Notes: generated by a model not told the origin, from the sequence alone. 64,000 nucleotides of DNA from JAKOUY01 sp037045185 (GCA_037045185.1 JBAOHQ010000014.1:310001-374000), one strand, 5' to 3'; counted from the first letter of the stretch, positions 1 to 12,271 are shown. Numbers and translations are program-made.

Positions 1-510
1 TGCGGATGTCCGGGCGGCTGACGATCTCGACCAGCGGCACGCCCGCCCGGTTGAAGTCGATCAGCGAGTAATCGCTGCCATGGATCCGCCCGCCGGCGCC
101 GCCGAGGTGCGTGCTCTTGCCCGTGTCCTCTTCCAGGTGGGCCCGCTCGATGCCGATGCGCGTCCCGTCGGGAAGGTCGAGATGGCCGTCGACGTTCAGC
201 GGCTGGTCGTACTGGCTGATCTGGTATGCCTTGGGCATGTCCGGGTAGAAGTAGTTCTTGCGGTGAAACGTGCACGGCTGGATGGTGCAGTTCAGGGCCG
301 TGCCGATGCGCATGGCCAACTCCACCGCCTGGCGGTTGAGCACGGGCAGGGCGCCGGGAAGCCCCAGCGTCACGGGGTCGATGTTGGTGTTCGGCGAGTC
401 GCCGAAGCGGTTGGCGCTGGCGGAGAACAGCTTGGTGGCGGTGGCCAGTTCGACGTGGACCTCCAGGCCCACCACCATCTGCCAGTCCCCCGGCAGGCCG
501 TCGATCGCGC

Positions 511-514
<4 letters not shown>
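1..514 (-). CDS. gatB: Asp-tRNA(Asn)/Glu-tRNA(Gln) amidotransferase subunit B, N-terminal part
   Basis: GatB supplies the tRNA-binding kinase side of the GatCAB complex, which converts misacylated Glu-tRNA(Gln) or Asp-tRNA(Asn) to the amide form using ammonia from GatA. Reading leftward from ATG at 514, the protein begins MSAIDGLPGDWQMVVGLEVH and continues with LATATKLFSASAN, DPVTLGLPGALPVLN, FHRKNYFYPDMPKAYQISQYD and EEDTGKSTHL, all hallmarks of GatB. About 170 residues are present; the rest runs off the window edge. Its start overlaps the gatA stop by 4 bases (ATGA), so gatC-gatA-gatB form one minus-strand operon. Confidence 0.97.
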
Positions 515-1964
<1,450 letters not shown>

Positions 1965-1968
<4 letters not shown>

Positions 1969-2267
1969 TCCTCCAGGCCGATCACCGGCGGGACACGGAA
2001 CCGGCCATCCTCGGCCGCGGGGGCGGCGGCGAGCACCTCGGCCCGGTCGAGCGACGGCCGAATCACGTCCTCGCGCAGCACGTTGACCAGCGGGTAGGGC
2101 TGAGTCATGGGCTCGGTGTCGGCCAGGTCAAGCGCGTCGACGTCGGCGAAGTGTTCCAACATGCCGCCGAGTTGAGCGGTCATCCGCTGCACCTCGTCGC
2201 CGGTCAGATTCAGCCGGGCCAACCGCGCCACCTTGACCACGTCGGCTTCGGAGATGCGTTCGGACAC
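1965..2267 (-). CDS. gatC: Asp-tRNA(Asn)/Glu-tRNA(Gln) amidotransferase subunit C
   Basis: GatC is the small subunit that wraps around and stabilises GatA-GatB. The protein is about 100 residues and shows SEADVVKVARLARLNLT near the N-terminus and DTEPMTQPYPLVNVLREDV in the middle, as in the family. I chose the GTG at 2267 (MSERISEADVV); a TTG three codons upstream at 2276 is possible. The C-terminus ends FRVPPVIGLEE, the usual FxVPxVI ending. It is the first gene of gatCAB and divergent from the glutamate-cysteine ligase family gene. Confidence 0.93.
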
Positions 2268-2309
2268 GAGGGTCAAGTCTATGGAGCGGTGTCACCTACG
2301 ATCGCGGCG

Positions 2310-3783
2310 ATGGGGGAAGAAGTCGCCGCACAGCAGTTCACCGGCGCCGACCGCGCCGCGTTCCGGGCCAAGGTCCATCGCTGCCTGGACACCTTTGCGC
2401 AGATGCTCAGCGCCTCGCACTTCGACACCACCGATCCACTGACCGGCCTGGAGGTGGAACTGCACCTGGTGGACGAGGCGGGCGATCCGGCGCTGAAGAA
2501 CATGGAGGCCCTGGAGGCCATCGCCGATCCGCTGTTCCAGACCGAACTGGGCCAGTTCAACCTGGAGTTCAACGTCCCGCCGCGCCGCATCGCCGGCGGC
2601 GGGTTGACCGACTACGAGACGGGCCTGCGGGCCAGCCTGAACGAGGCCGAGCGCCGCGCCGCGCAGATCGGGGCCCACCTGGTCATGATCGGCGTGCTGC
2701 CCACACTGCGGCCAGTCACATATGACCTGGGACTCGATCTCGCCCAACCCGCGGTACCGGCTGCTCGGTGAGCAGATCCTGGCGGCACGCGGCGAGGACC
2801 TGGCCCTGGACATCGACGGCGTGGACCACCTGGTCACCACCGCCGATTCGATCCTCCCGGAGGCAGCCTGCACCAGCTTCCAGCTGCACGTCCAGGCCAG
2901 CCCGGAGAACTTCGCCGCCTACTGGAACGCGGCGCAGGCCAGTGCCGGTATCCAGCTGGCCCTGGGGGCCAATGCTCCGTTCCTGTTCGGTCGGCAGCTC
3001 TGGCGGGAGACGCGCGTCCCGCTGTTCCAGCAGGCCACCGACACCCGCAGCGACGAGCTCAAGGCCCAGGGTGTCCGGCCGCGGGTGTGGTTCGGTGAGC
3101 GCTGGATCAACAGCGTGTTCGACCTGTTCGAGGAGAACGTCCGCTACTTCGGGGCGCTGCTGCCCATCGTGTCCGATGAAGATCCGCTGGCCACCCTCGA
3201 GGCCGGCGGCGTGCCAACGCTGCCCGAACTGCGCCTGCACAACGGGACGATCTACCGCTGGAACCGTCAGGTGTACGACGTGGTCGGGGGCGTGCCGCAC
3301 CTGCGAGTGGAGAACCGGGTGCTGGCGGCCGGCCCCACCGTGGTGGACATGGTGGCCAACGCCGCGTTCTACTTTGGCCTGGTCCGCACCCTGGCCGAGC
3401 AGGACCGCCCGGTGTGGTCACAGCTCTCCTTCGCCACCGCCGAGGAGAACTTCACCGTCGGCGCTCTCCGCGGCATCGCCGCGGAGATGTACTGGCCAGG
3501 CGCTGGTCAGGTTCCCGTCACCGAGTTGGTGCTGCGCCGCCTGCTGCCGATGGCGTACGCCGGCCTGGAGTCGTGGGGGGTCGATCGCTCAGCCGCCGAC
3601 CGCTACCTCGGGGTCATCGAGGGCCGGTGCATGAACGCCACCAACGGCGCCGAGTGGTGGGCCCGGCAGTGGACCCAGCGCCGAGGCGACGCCGCGGCGG
3701 ATCGCATCGCCGTGCTGCGGGCGATCCTGGCCGACTACCGGGCGCTGATGCACAGCAACGCCCCCGTGCACACCTGGGGCTAG
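2310..3783 (+). CDS. Glutamate-cysteine ligase family protein (frameshifted)
   Basis: This is a GCS2-type carboxylate-amine ligase homologue, a family that joins the glutamate gamma-carboxyl to an amine with ATP. From ATG at 2310 the N-terminal part reads MGEEVAAQQFTGADRAAF, then LTGLEVELHLVDEAGDPAL and ELGQFNLEFNVPPR, which carry acidic metal/ATP-binding residues. The continuation MTWDSISPNPRYRLLGEQ lies in another frame from about 2722. The shift sits at about 2712-2720, where one extra base would account for it, so this is one gene of about 490 residues. The C-terminal half holds WFGERWINSVFDLFEENVR. It is either an assembly indel or a recent pseudogene; conservation on both sides favours an error. 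The substrate cannot be told from sequence. Confidence 0.82.
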
Positions 3784-4603
3784 GCGGCCGGTTCCGCAGG
3801 CGGCCCGGCCGGGGTGGTGCGGTGGCGGAACCAGTCGATTGCCAGGAAGGCCGCCGCGCCGGCGGCGATGGCCAGCGCCATCCACTGGTTGAGGCGCAGG
3901 CCGCCGCCGGACTTGGCCGGGTCGATGCGCAGCCCTTCGATCCAGAACCGGCCGATGCCGTAGCCCAGCACGTAGACGGCGAACAGCCTCCCCGGGCGCA
4001 GCCGCACGCGGCGGTCGATGAGCACCAGCACACCGCACAGCGCCAGGTTCCACAGCACCTCGTACAAGAAGGTGGGATGGAACGTGGTGCCTGACGGGTA
4101 GCCGGCGGGAAGGTGGTCGTCGTGGATCTTCAGCGCCCAGGGCAGCGTCGTCGGCCTGCCGAACAACTCCTGGTTGAACCAGTTGCCGATCCGCCCGATG
4201 GCCTGGGCCAGCGGCACCGCCGCGCGCCGGCCGTCAGCATCGCGGCCACGGAGCGACCCCGCTGGCGCATCGCCCACAGACCCACCAGCGTTCCTGCCAG
4301 GACTCCGCCGGGAATCCCCAGGCCCCCCTTCCAGATCTGCGGGATCCGCCCGAGATCGTCGGAGAACTTCTCCCAGTCGGTGATCACGTGATACAGCCGG
4401 GCGCCGATCACCCCGGCGATCACCGCCCGCACGGCCATGTAGCTGACGTCCTCGGCGGTGGCCGTGCCGGCCGCCTCGACGCGCCGCCCCATCAGCCACA
4501 CCGCGGCCAGCACCCCGAGGGCGATCATCAGCCCGTAGGCGTGGATGGGCAGCGGCCCGAGGTGGAGGATGCCCGACGACGGGCTGGGAATGGCGGCGAT
4601 CAC
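3780..4603 (-). CDS. lgt: Prolipoprotein diacylglyceryl transferase (frameshifted)
   Basis: Lgt is the inner-membrane enzyme that moves diacylglycerol from phosphatidylglycerol to the lipobox Cys of prelipoproteins. The N-terminal part from GTG 4603 shows LGPLPIHAYGLMIALGVLAA, GARLYHVITDWEKF and WKGGLGIPGGVLAGT. The catalytic-core signature AQAIGRIGNWFNQELFG and GYGIGRFWIEGLRID are in a second frame. Loss of one base near 4230 explains the break, giving about 274 residues. Several hydrophobic helices are present. The start overlaps the stop of the upstream hydrolase gene (GTGA). It fits the lipoproteins elsewhere in the window. Confidence 0.92.
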
Positions 4604-5358
4604 GCAGTGACGCGTCGGGCGAACTCGACCGCGGACTCGACGATCAGGTCCTTGTCGTAGTCCTGGGTGGCGACGTGGTAGCTGCGCTCCAAGGAGATCC
4701 GCTCCACCGGGCCTGCGTAGCTGGCGGCCAGGAACTCGCTCTGGCCCGGGTCCACCACGTGATCCTGCGGCGACGTCATCACCGGCAGCGGGATCCGCAT
4801 CTGCGGGTACCGCTGGGCGAGTGGTGCAAGACCGTCCTGGGCCAGCGACGGCAGGGCACGCAGCGGGGTGCTGTCGTAGGCGATCTCCTTGGTGTCGGGG
4901 TCGGCGATGTCACTACCGATCCCCGGCATCACCTCCATGCCCTGGTCGATGAAGTCGGTGACCATGGCCACGACCTCGTCGGGCTGGGGCTGGGCGGCGG
5001 GGTTGACGCAGATCAACCCGGCGAGATCGGGGTGATTGGCGCCGAGGGTCAGCGTCAGCGTGCCGCCCATGCTGAGCCCGACCACCACCACCTGCTCGGC
5101 CCGCTCGCGCAACCGAGCCAGTGCGGCCTCGGCCTCGCCCAGCCAGTCAGCCCAGCGGGTGGGGAGCATCTCCTCCACCACCGTGCCGTGGCCCGGGAGG
5201 CGGGGCAGCTCCACGTGGAACCCGGCAGCGGCGAAGGCGTCGGCAACGCCACGCATCGACGACGGGTTACCGGTGAAACCGTGCAGAACCAGCGCGCCGG
5301 CGGTCCCCGAACTGACGTGGGACATGGGCTCGGCGCCAGGAAGAATCGGAGCAGTCAT
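4600..5358 (-). CDS. Alpha/beta hydrolase, carboxylesterase/lipase type
   Basis: This is a 252-residue serine hydrolase resembling bacterial Est30-like carboxylesterases and monoacylglycerol lipases. I chose ATG 5358 (MTAPILPGAEPM); an open frame extends further upstream but that stretch is Arg/Pro-rich and looks non-coding. Visible elements are the oxyanion strand ALVLHGFTGNP (from residue 22), the nucleophile elbow GLSMGG with Ser96, a late Asp in MTSPQDHVVDP and the catalytic His in RSYHVATQDYDKD. It overlaps lgt by 4 bases, so the two are probably co-transcribed. The natural ester substrate is unknown. Confidence 0.88.
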   Translation of the reverse strand: MTAPILPGAEPMSHVSSGTAGALVLHGFTGNPSSMRGVADAFAAAGFHVELPRLPGHGTVVEEMLPTRWADWLGEAEAALARLRERAEQVVVVGLSMGGTLTLTLGANHPDLAGLICVNPAAQPQPDEVVAMVTDFIDQGMEVMPGIGSDIADPDTKEIAYDSTPLRALPSLAQDGLAPLAQRYPQMRIPLPVMTSPQDHVVDPGQSEFLAASYAGPVERISLERSYHVATQDYDKDLIVESAVEFARRVTA

Positions 5359-5483
5359 CGCCGCCAGTATCGCAGCGGCTGGGGGAATGTCGTGCGACGA
5401 TTGACCCGTGTCGTGGGCGATGATGGACTGTCGCCCGTAGAGTTCGCGGTGGCCGCAGGCTGGAACGTTCGGCGTCAGCCGCG

Positions 5484-6366
5484 GTGCTACCGGTGCTGGC
5501 ACTCGTCCCCGTGTGGCTGCTGGCCCTCGCCGTGTTCTGGCTGATCGCCAGGATCTGGTGGAAGGTCGGCTTCGTGTGGTTCGCCGCCGGCTACCTGGCG
5601 CTCGGCGTGCTGCTGTTCTTCCGCCCGGTCCAGCGGTTCGTGCTGGGCCCGCTGCTGGGCGCCCGGCGACCGACACCCGACGAGACCGCCCGGCTGGAGA
5701 CGGCATGGCGATCGGTGCTGCAGCGCAACCGGATGCGCAACTCGCGCTACATGGTGATGGTCCTGCCCTCCGACGAGCTCAACGCCTTCGCCTGTGGCGG
5801 GCACCTGGTGGTGGTGACCACCTTCGCCCTGCAATCCCTGCCGCGTGACGAACTCGCCGGCGTCCTGGCCCACGAGTTGAGCCATCACCTGGGCATGCAC
5901 ACCCTGGCCCTGACCATCGGCCACTGGTTGAGCCTGCCGATCCGGATCCTGGCGCGCATCGGGTTCTTCCTGCGCAACGTGGCCACCGCGGCCACCCGCT
6001 CGTTCACCCGCGAGTCGTCCATTCCCGGGGTCCTCGGCCGCCTGGTGAGCCTGATCCTGATGGCGGTGTCGTGGGTGTTCCTGGCCGGGCTGCTGGCCAG
6101 CACGGCCATCGCCAACCGGGTGGGGCGCCATTCGGAGTACCAGGCCGACAGCCGGGCGGTGAACATGGGCTTCGGCGCCGAACTGGCCAGCGCGCTGCGC
6201 CGTGTGGCCGCCGTGCAGGACGACCACGCGGTGCAGCTCCACCAGCCATCCGCTGGCCCGCACCCGCGTGGCCAGGATCGACGCCGCCGTGCGCCGCCGG
6301 CCGAAGCGGCCCCCGCCCGCCCCAGAACCGCGGTGGCGCCAGCCCACCAACCTGCGCCGCCGCTAA
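5484..6366 (+). CDS. M48-family membrane metalloprotease, HtpX-like (frameshifted near the C-terminus)
   Basis: This is a membrane-bound zinc protease related to HtpX/Ste24, likely in membrane-protein quality control. Two N-terminal hydrophobic helices (residues 4-23 and 28-46) precede the HExxH motif AHELSH (His130, Glu131, His134). The third ligand is Glu218 in SEYQADSRAV, and two further helices lie between. After about 6225 the family ending SHPLARTRVARIDAAV appears in another frame, finishing at TAA 6364-6366, so one base has changed around 6220-6240. The start is uncertain: GTG 5484 is given. The frame that continues past 6366 is non-coding and lies opposite ybaK. Confidence 0.85.
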
Positions 6367-6371
6367 GACGC

Positions 6372-6851
6372 CTACGGCGCGGCGATCGCCGCCACGGTGG
6401 CCTGCAGCAGACCCACCAGATCGTCCGGCGCCACCTCCAGGTCGAGGCCGCGCCGCCCACCACTGACGAACACGGTGTCCCACAGCACGCAGGTCTCGTC
6501 GATGACGGTTGGCAGCCTCCTGCGCTGGCCGAACGGGCTGATCCCGCCGGCCACGTACCCGGTGATCCGCTCGGCGTGCTCCACCGGGCACATCTCGGCC
6601 CGCTTGGCGCCCAGTGCGCCGGCCACCTGGCGCAGCGCCAGCTGGCAGCTCACCGGGACGACGGCGACCGCCGGGTCACCGTCGGCCAGGATGACCAGCG
6701 TCTTGAACACCCGGTCCGGGTCGGCGCCGATGGCCGCAGCCGCGGCCAACCCGTACCCCTGCGCCGACGGCTCATGGTCGAAGCGGTGCAGCCCGAAGCT
6801 GATCCCGGCGCGCGCCAACGCCTCCGTCGCCGGTGTGGATCCCGCTGCCAT
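6372..6851 (-). CDS. ybaK: Cys-tRNA(Pro)/Cys-tRNA(Cys) deacylase, YbaK/EbsC family
   Basis: This trans-editing enzyme removes Cys from mischarged tRNA(Pro). The 159-residue protein has the typical YbaK layout: MAAGSTPATEALARAGISF, a Lys in PDRVFKTLVILADG, SCQLALRQVAGALGAKRAEM, the GYVAGGISPFGQRRRLPT motif, and the closing VFVSGGRRGLDLEVAPDDL. Length matches the family. It is convergent with the M48 protease gene, with only a few bases between them. Confidence 0.94.
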   Translation of the reverse strand: MAAGSTPATEALARAGISFGLHRFDHEPSAQGYGLAAAAAIGADPDRVFKTLVILADGDPAVAVVPVSCQLALRQVAGALGAKRAEMCPVEHAERITGYVAGGISPFGQRRRLPTVIDETCVLWDTVFVSGGRRGLDLEVAPDDLVGLLQATVAAIAAP

Positions 6852-6994
6852 CGACCCAAGCTTGGCATCCGCCGGCGGGAGCGACCGCGGCGGTGCGGCA
6901 CGATCACTAAAGTCCCGTCGATGACGACTCGGTCCGGCGATGGCGGGGGCGCCTGGCTCGAGTCGGTGGCGGCACGCGCCGGGACCGCTCGCCG

Positions 6995-9900
6995 GTGGCC
7001 TTGATCGACACGTACGAACTGGCCGACCGGTACCGGGCGGACAGCGGACGGGTCTTCGTCAGCGGGTCACAGGCCCTCGCCCGCCTGCCCGTCGCCCAGC
7101 TGCGCGCCGATCGCCGCCGGGGTTGGAACACCGCGGCCTACGTCACCGGTTACCCGGGCAGCCCGCTGGCGAACTACGACCGTGACGCGGCAGCGGCCGC
7201 CCTGCAGGCCGGCCGCGACGGCCTGACGATGATCGCCCAACCGGCAGTGAACGAGGAGTTGGCCGCCGGCGCGGTCATGGGCGCCCAGCTGGTGTCCACC
7301 ATCGCCTCGTGGCGCGTCGACGGCGTGATCGGGGTGTGGTACGGCAAGGGGCCCGGCCTCGACCGGGCCGGTGACGCGATCCGCCATGCGATGTTCGCCG
7401 GCACCTCGCCGCGGGGTGGCGCCGTCGCCCTGGTGGGAGACGACCCGGGGGCCAAGAGCAGCACGATCCCGTCGGCCAGTGACGCCGCGCTGCGTGACCT
7501 CCAACTGCCCGTGCTGCTTCCGGGTGACGTCCAAGAGGCCGTCGACCTCGGCCGGCACGCCGTCGCCCTGTCCCGGGCCAGCGGGCTGTGGGCGGCGATC
7601 ATCGTCGTCGACTCGGTAGCCGATGGGACCGGCACGGTGGATCTGCTCGACGAACGGTTCGAACCGGTGATCCCGGTGATCGAGATCGATGGCCGAGTCT
7701 GGGCGCCGCAGCCGACCGGCCGGCTGCTGACGCCCGACACCCTCGACCTCGAACGGCAACTGCACACCGTCAAGGCGGAGATGGCCAGGCAGTACGGCGT
7801 GGCCAACGGCTTGAACGCTGTGCGTGTCCGCAGCGCGGCGGACTGGTTGGGCATCGTCGCCGGTGGTCACACCTACCGGGAGACCCGGGCCGCGCTGGCC
7901 GTGTTGGGGTTGGGCAGCGACGACGAGTTGCGTGCCGCCGGGCTGCGGCTGTTCCAGGTCGGGCTGCTGTCGCCACTGGACCCGGCCCAACTGCGAGAGT
8001 TCGCCGGCGGCCTGGCCGAGGTGATCGTCGTCGAGGAGAAGCAGCCGACGCTGGAGGGCACCGTCCGCGACGCCCTGTACCCGCTGGCCGACCGGCCCTT
8101 GATCCACGGCAAGTCGGGCCCCGACGGCTCGCCGCTGTTCGCCCGCTACGGCACGCTTCCCGCCGACACGATCGCCGCCGCGCTCGCGGCCCCGCCTGGC
8201 CAGCCGCCTGGCGCCCGAACGGCTCGCCCCCCTGCCGCCGGCCCGGCCGGCGATGATCCCGCTGACGGTCGAGCGCACCCCGTACTTCTGCAGCGGCTGC
8301 CCGCACAACACCTCCACCGCCGTGCCGCCCGGCACCCTAGTGGGCGCCGGCATTGGCTGCCACACGATGACGCTGTTCATGGAACCCGAGCGGGTGGGCA
8401 CGATCATCGGCGTCGGGGCGATGGGGTCGGAGGGCGCGCCGTGGATCGGCATGGCGCCCTTCGTCGGCGAGGAGCACCTGGTCCAGAACCTCGGCGACGG
8501 GACGTTGGCCCACAGCGGCTGGCTGGCCATCCGCGCCGCGGTGGCGGCCCAGGTGAACATCACCTACAAGATCCTCTTCAACGGCGCCGTCGCCATGACC
8601 GGTGGCCAGGACGCGGTGGGCGCGATGGACGTCCCTCACCTGGCCAGCGCCCTCGTGGCCGAAGGCGCCAGCCGGGTGCTGATCACCACCGACGAGCCAC
8701 ACCGCTACCGCCAGGTGGATCTCCCGGCCGGGGTGGCGGTGTGGGGTCGCAGCCGGCTGCGAGAGGCTCAGACGGTGCTGGCCGGCGTGCCCGGATGCAC
8801 GGTGCTGATCCACGACCAGCGTTGCGCCGCCGAGAAGCGCCGGGACCGCAAGCGGGGCGCCGCCGAACGGCCGCGGTTCCGGGTGGTCATCAACGAGCGG
8901 GTCTGCGAGGGCTGCGGCGACTGCGCCGACCGCAGCAACTGCCTCTCCGTGCAGCCGGTCCAGACCCCCTATGGTCGCAAGACGGCCATCGACCAGCACT
9001 CCTGCAACCACGACCTCACCTGCATGGAGGGTGACTGCCCGGCGTTCGCCACGGTGACCGTGGCGGCCGGCGGCCCACCACGGCAGGCCGTCGCCCAGCC
9101 ACCATCCCATCTGCCCACGCCGCCGGTGGCCGATGCCGACCAGGTCACCATCCGCCTCAGCGGGATCGGTGGCACCGGCGTGGTCACCGTCAGCCAGGTG
9201 CTGGGTACGGCGGCGATGCTCGACGGCCTGACCGTCAGGGGGCTCGACCAGACAGGCCTGTCGCAGAAGGCCGGCCCGGTGGTGAGCGATCTCGTCGTGT
9301 CCCGCCAGGATCCCTCGCCCAGCAATCGCGCGAGCGCCGGATCGGTCGACGTGCTCGTGGCGTTCGACCAACTCGTCGCCGGCAGCGACCGCCAGATCGG
9401 CGCCGCCAACGCCCGGCGCACGGTGCTCGTAGCCAACCGGGCAGAGACGCCGACGGGATCGATGGTCACGAACCCGTCGCTGGCGTACCCAGCTACGGTG
9501 ACCGAGCGGTTGACCGCCGCAACCCGTGCCCAGCACTTCGTCGATGCCGGCCGCCTGGTGCGCGGGCTGCTGGGCGACGACACGATGGTCAACGTCTTCC
9601 TGACCGGTGTCGCCGCCCAACTCGGGCTGCTGCCGATGACGACGGCGGCCATCGAGCGGGCTATCGCCCTGAACGGCGTGGCCGTCGAGACGAACCTCGC
9701 CGCGCTGCGCTGGGGGCGGGCCTACGCCGTCGACCCGGACGGCGCCACGCAGGCCGCTGGCGTGACCGTCGCCGATCGCCAGCCGGAGACCACCACGCAG
9801 TTGATCGACCGGCTGGCGGCAGACCTGATCGGGTTCCAGTCAGCACGCACCGCCGCGGCGGTTCCGGCACACGCTGGCCCCGGTGATCGCCCTCGGCCAC

Positions 9901-10449
9901 GATCCGCTGACCGCCTCCGTGGCCAGATCCCTGCACCAGCTCACGGCGTACAAGGACGAGTACGAGGTGGCCAGGCTGCTGCTCCTGCCAGAAGCCCGTG
10001 AGGCGGTCCGTCGCGTGGGCGGGCGGCGCACCCGGGTGACCTGGCGCCTGCGCCCGCCGCTGCTTCGCGCCCTCGGGATGAGGCGCAAGATGCGCTTCGG
10101 GCGGTGGGCTCGCCCTGCCTTGGTGGTGCTGCGGTCAGCACGCCGCCTGCGTGGGACGCCCTTCGACGCGTTCGGCTACGCCGCGATCCGGCGGACGGAA
10201 CGGGCCCTGGCGCGTGAATACCGTGACGCCGTGACGACGATCCTCGGCGCGCTGGGACCGAACCCGCCGGCTGCGCGCCTGGACGAGGCGGTGGCGATCG
10301 CCGGGCTTGCCGAGCAGGTCCGCGGCTACGAGCGCCTCAAGGAGCAGCGCGCCGCGGCGTACCGCAGCGAGCTGGCCCGGCGCTTGGCAGCCTTCAGCGC
10401 GGCGACGGCGGCCATCCCTCAGGCCAGCCCCACCGCGGCCAGCGAGTAG
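6995..10449 (+). CDS. Indolepyruvate:ferredoxin oxidoreductase, fused alpha-beta type (two frameshifts)
   Basis: This is a large single-chain 2-oxoacid:ferredoxin oxidoreductase of about 1,150 residues that decarboxylates aryl-pyruvates from aromatic amino-acid breakdown to acyl-CoA with TPP and Fe-S clusters. The N-terminal part from GTG 6995 shows VTGYPGSPLANYD and GPGLDRAGDAIRH. The TPP part (second frame) shows RTPYFCSGCPHNTST and VGAMGSEGAPWIG. A ferredoxin-like cluster, CEGCGDCADRSNC, and CNHDLTCMEGDC follow, then the gamma-type domain GIGGTGVVTVSQVLG. The C-terminal part (third frame, from about 9862) has YKDEYEVARLLL. Single-base shifts lie near 8185-8195 and 9855-9862. Conservation throughout suggests one functional gene with sequence errors. 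Confidence 0.9.
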
Positions 10450-11384
10450 TCCCACAGCCGGTCGGCGCTGGCCGGATCGATGGCATACGGCAGCACACCG
10501 TCCTCGTCGCCCGGCGCGGCCAGGCGGGCCACGTGGCAATCTTCCAGATAGGCGCCACCGTGAGCCTCGAGGGCGGGCGCGGTCGCAGCCCACACCGAGG
10601 TGGCTGCGCCCTGCGGGATGGTCTTCCACTGGAAGACCCGGCCACCCTCGGCCAGCCGGGCCGACAGCATCGCAATGGTCTCGGGGGTCATGTTCCGGCC
10701 CAGTTCGGTGTGGATCCCGCCGGGGTGCACGCTGAAGGCCTGCGAGCCCTGATCGCCGAAGCGCCGGTCCCAGCCGACGGCGAACAGGGCATTGGCCGTC
10801 TTGGCCCGTCCGTACCCGACGAACGGTGTGTAGTCACCGCGATCGAAGCGCGGATCGGACAGGTCGATGTCGCTGAACGAGTGGCCCCGAGAGCTCAACG
10901 ACACCACCCGGGAACGCCCGGCGCCGAGCAGTGCCGGGCGCAACAGGTTGGCCAGCAAGAAGTGTCCGAGATGGTTGGTGCCCCACTGCAGCTCGTGGCC
11001 GTCCCGGGTCAGCCCGAAGGGGCAGGCCATCAGCCCGGCGTTGTTGATCAGCACGTCCAGGGTGGAGCGGGCAGCGAGGAACTCGCCGGCGAAGCGGCGC
11101 ACGCTGTCCAGCGACGCCAGGTCCAGTTGGCGGATCTCCAGCGACACCGGCGCGCCGGCCGTGGCGCGGATGCGCTCGGCCGCGGCCTTGCCACGGACCG
11201 GATCACGCACGGCCATGACCACGGTGGCGCCGTGGGCGGCGAGCGCCCGGGTGGTCTCCTCGCCCAGCCCGGTGCTGGCGCCAGTGACCAGCATCGTCCG
11301 GCCGCCGAGGTCGACGCCCGCCAGCACATCGTCGGTCGTGCTCTCGAACCCGAACCGCTGAGCTGACCTGCCGTCGCCGTCCAT
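10419..11384 (-). CDS. SDR-family oxidoreductase, retinol dehydrogenase-like
   Basis: This is an NAD(P)-dependent short-chain dehydrogenase of about 321 residues. It has the cofactor motif LVTGASTGLGEETTRAL, the structural NNAG in DVLINNAGLMAC, the active-site Ser in VVSLSSRGH and the YGRAK catalytic Tyr/Lys pair. The length and the GTNHLGHFLL motif match the long SDR group annotated as retinol dehydrogenases/WW-domain oxidoreductases; the real substrate is unknown. I chose ATG 11384 because the upstream part of the frame overlaps the neighbouring gene. The 3' end overlaps the oxidoreductase gene on the other strand by about 30 bases. Confidence 0.9.
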   Translation of the reverse strand: MDGDGRSAQRFGFESTTDDVLAGVDLGGRTMLVTGASTGLGEETTRALAAHGATVVMAVRDPVRGKAAAERIRATAGAPVSLEIRQLDLASLDSVRRFAGEFLAARSTLDVLINNAGLMACPFGLTRDGHELQWGTNHLGHFLLANLLRPALLGAGRSRVVSLSSRGHSFSDIDLSDPRFDRGDYTPFVGYGRAKTANALFAVGWDRRFGDQGSQAFSVHPGGIHTELGRNMTPETIAMLSARLAEGGRVFQWKTIPQGAATSVWAATAPALEAHGGAYLEDCHVARLAAPGDEDGVLPYAIDPASADRLWDYSLAAVGLA

Positions 11385-11386
11385 CG

Positions 11387-12271
11387 CTATCCCCCCAACG
11401 GGCGCTCGTCGAGTTTCAGCACCCGCCGGGCATTGTCGCGCAGGAACTTGGGCCACACGGTCGCCTGGAACGGGACGTGAGGCATGTCACCCATGATCCG
11501 TGACAGCGTCAGGCCCATCGGGAAGTACCCGGCGTAGATCACCCGGTCGGCGCCACGGGTGTTGGCATAGTCGATGATCCGCTGGTCGTAGTGCTTCGGG
11601 GCGAAGGCACTGGTGGAGTAGTGCAGGTTCGGCCACTTGAGCATCAGCTTGACCATCAGCTCGGTCCACGGCTGGCACCCGTGGCGGGTGACGAACACGA
11701 GGTCGGGGAAGTCGTAGCAGACGATGTCGATCATCTCGACGTGCTGGCACATGCTGGGCAGGCGCGGACCGGGGATCCCGGCGCACATGAAGATGGGCAG
11801 GTCCAGTTCCACGCACGTGGCGTAGACCGGGTACCACTTCGGGTCGGAGATGGGCACCTGCGGCGTGCACCCGGCGGGGAACGCCCCGACGGCGCGCACG
11901 TCGTAGCGCTGCTTGGCCTCACGGATCGAGCGCACCGCGCCGACCACGTCGTTGGGGTCCACGTGCACCTGGCCGACGAAGCGGGTGGGGTGCTCACGCA
12001 GCGCCTGCTGGCCCACGGGATCCTGGCAGCCGATCAGTCCGATGTCGATGTTGTACTGGTCCATCTGCCCCAGCGTCGTGGCGATCGGGTCGACCTCGGG
12101 GTCCGCCGCGCCGGGCACGTTGTGCTTGAACAGGTACTCGACGGGAAACGTGGTGGCCTTGCTCTCCTTGTCCTTGATGTTGTCACGGAAGAAGGCGTAG
12201 TTCTCGAACGGGTTGGGGCTGGGGAAGCCGATCATGCAATCGACGATCCCCACATCGGTGGGCATGCTCAT
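11387..12271 (-). CDS. Amidohydrolase family protein (Amidohydro_2 type)
   Basis: This is a 294-residue TIM-barrel protein of the amidohydrolase-2 group, many members of which are metal-dependent decarboxylases or hydratases. Visible family features are a start motif IVDCMIGFPSPNPFENYAF, RFVGQVHVDPNDVVGAVR, LDLPIFMCAGIPGPR, FVTRHGCQPW and a C-terminal FLRDNARRVLKL. The canonical HxH metal pair near the N-terminus is not seen; the matching spot reads VDCMIGFP. The metal site may therefore be altered or absent. It lies directly upstream of the SDR gene (2-base gap), suggesting one transcript. Confidence 0.8.
   Translation of the reverse strand: MSMPTDVGIVDCMIGFPSPNPFENYAFFRDNIKDKESKATTFPVEYLFKHNVPGAADPEVDPIATTLGQMDQYNIDIGLIGCQDPVGQQALREHPTRFVGQVHVDPNDVVGAVRSIREAKQRYDVRAVGAFPAGCTPQVPISDPKWYPVYATCVELDLPIFMCAGIPGPRLPSMCQHVEMIDIVCYDFPDLVFVTRHGCQPWTELMVKLMLKWPNLHYSTSAFAPKHYDQRIIDYANTRGADRVIYAGYFPMGLTLSRIMGDMPHVPFQATVWPKFLRDNARRVLKLDERPLGG

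Noticed and set aside
8337..9620. A 427-codon minus-strand frame
   Set aside because: Antisense shadow of the indolepyruvate oxidoreductase, which carries clear cofactor motifs in the other strand.
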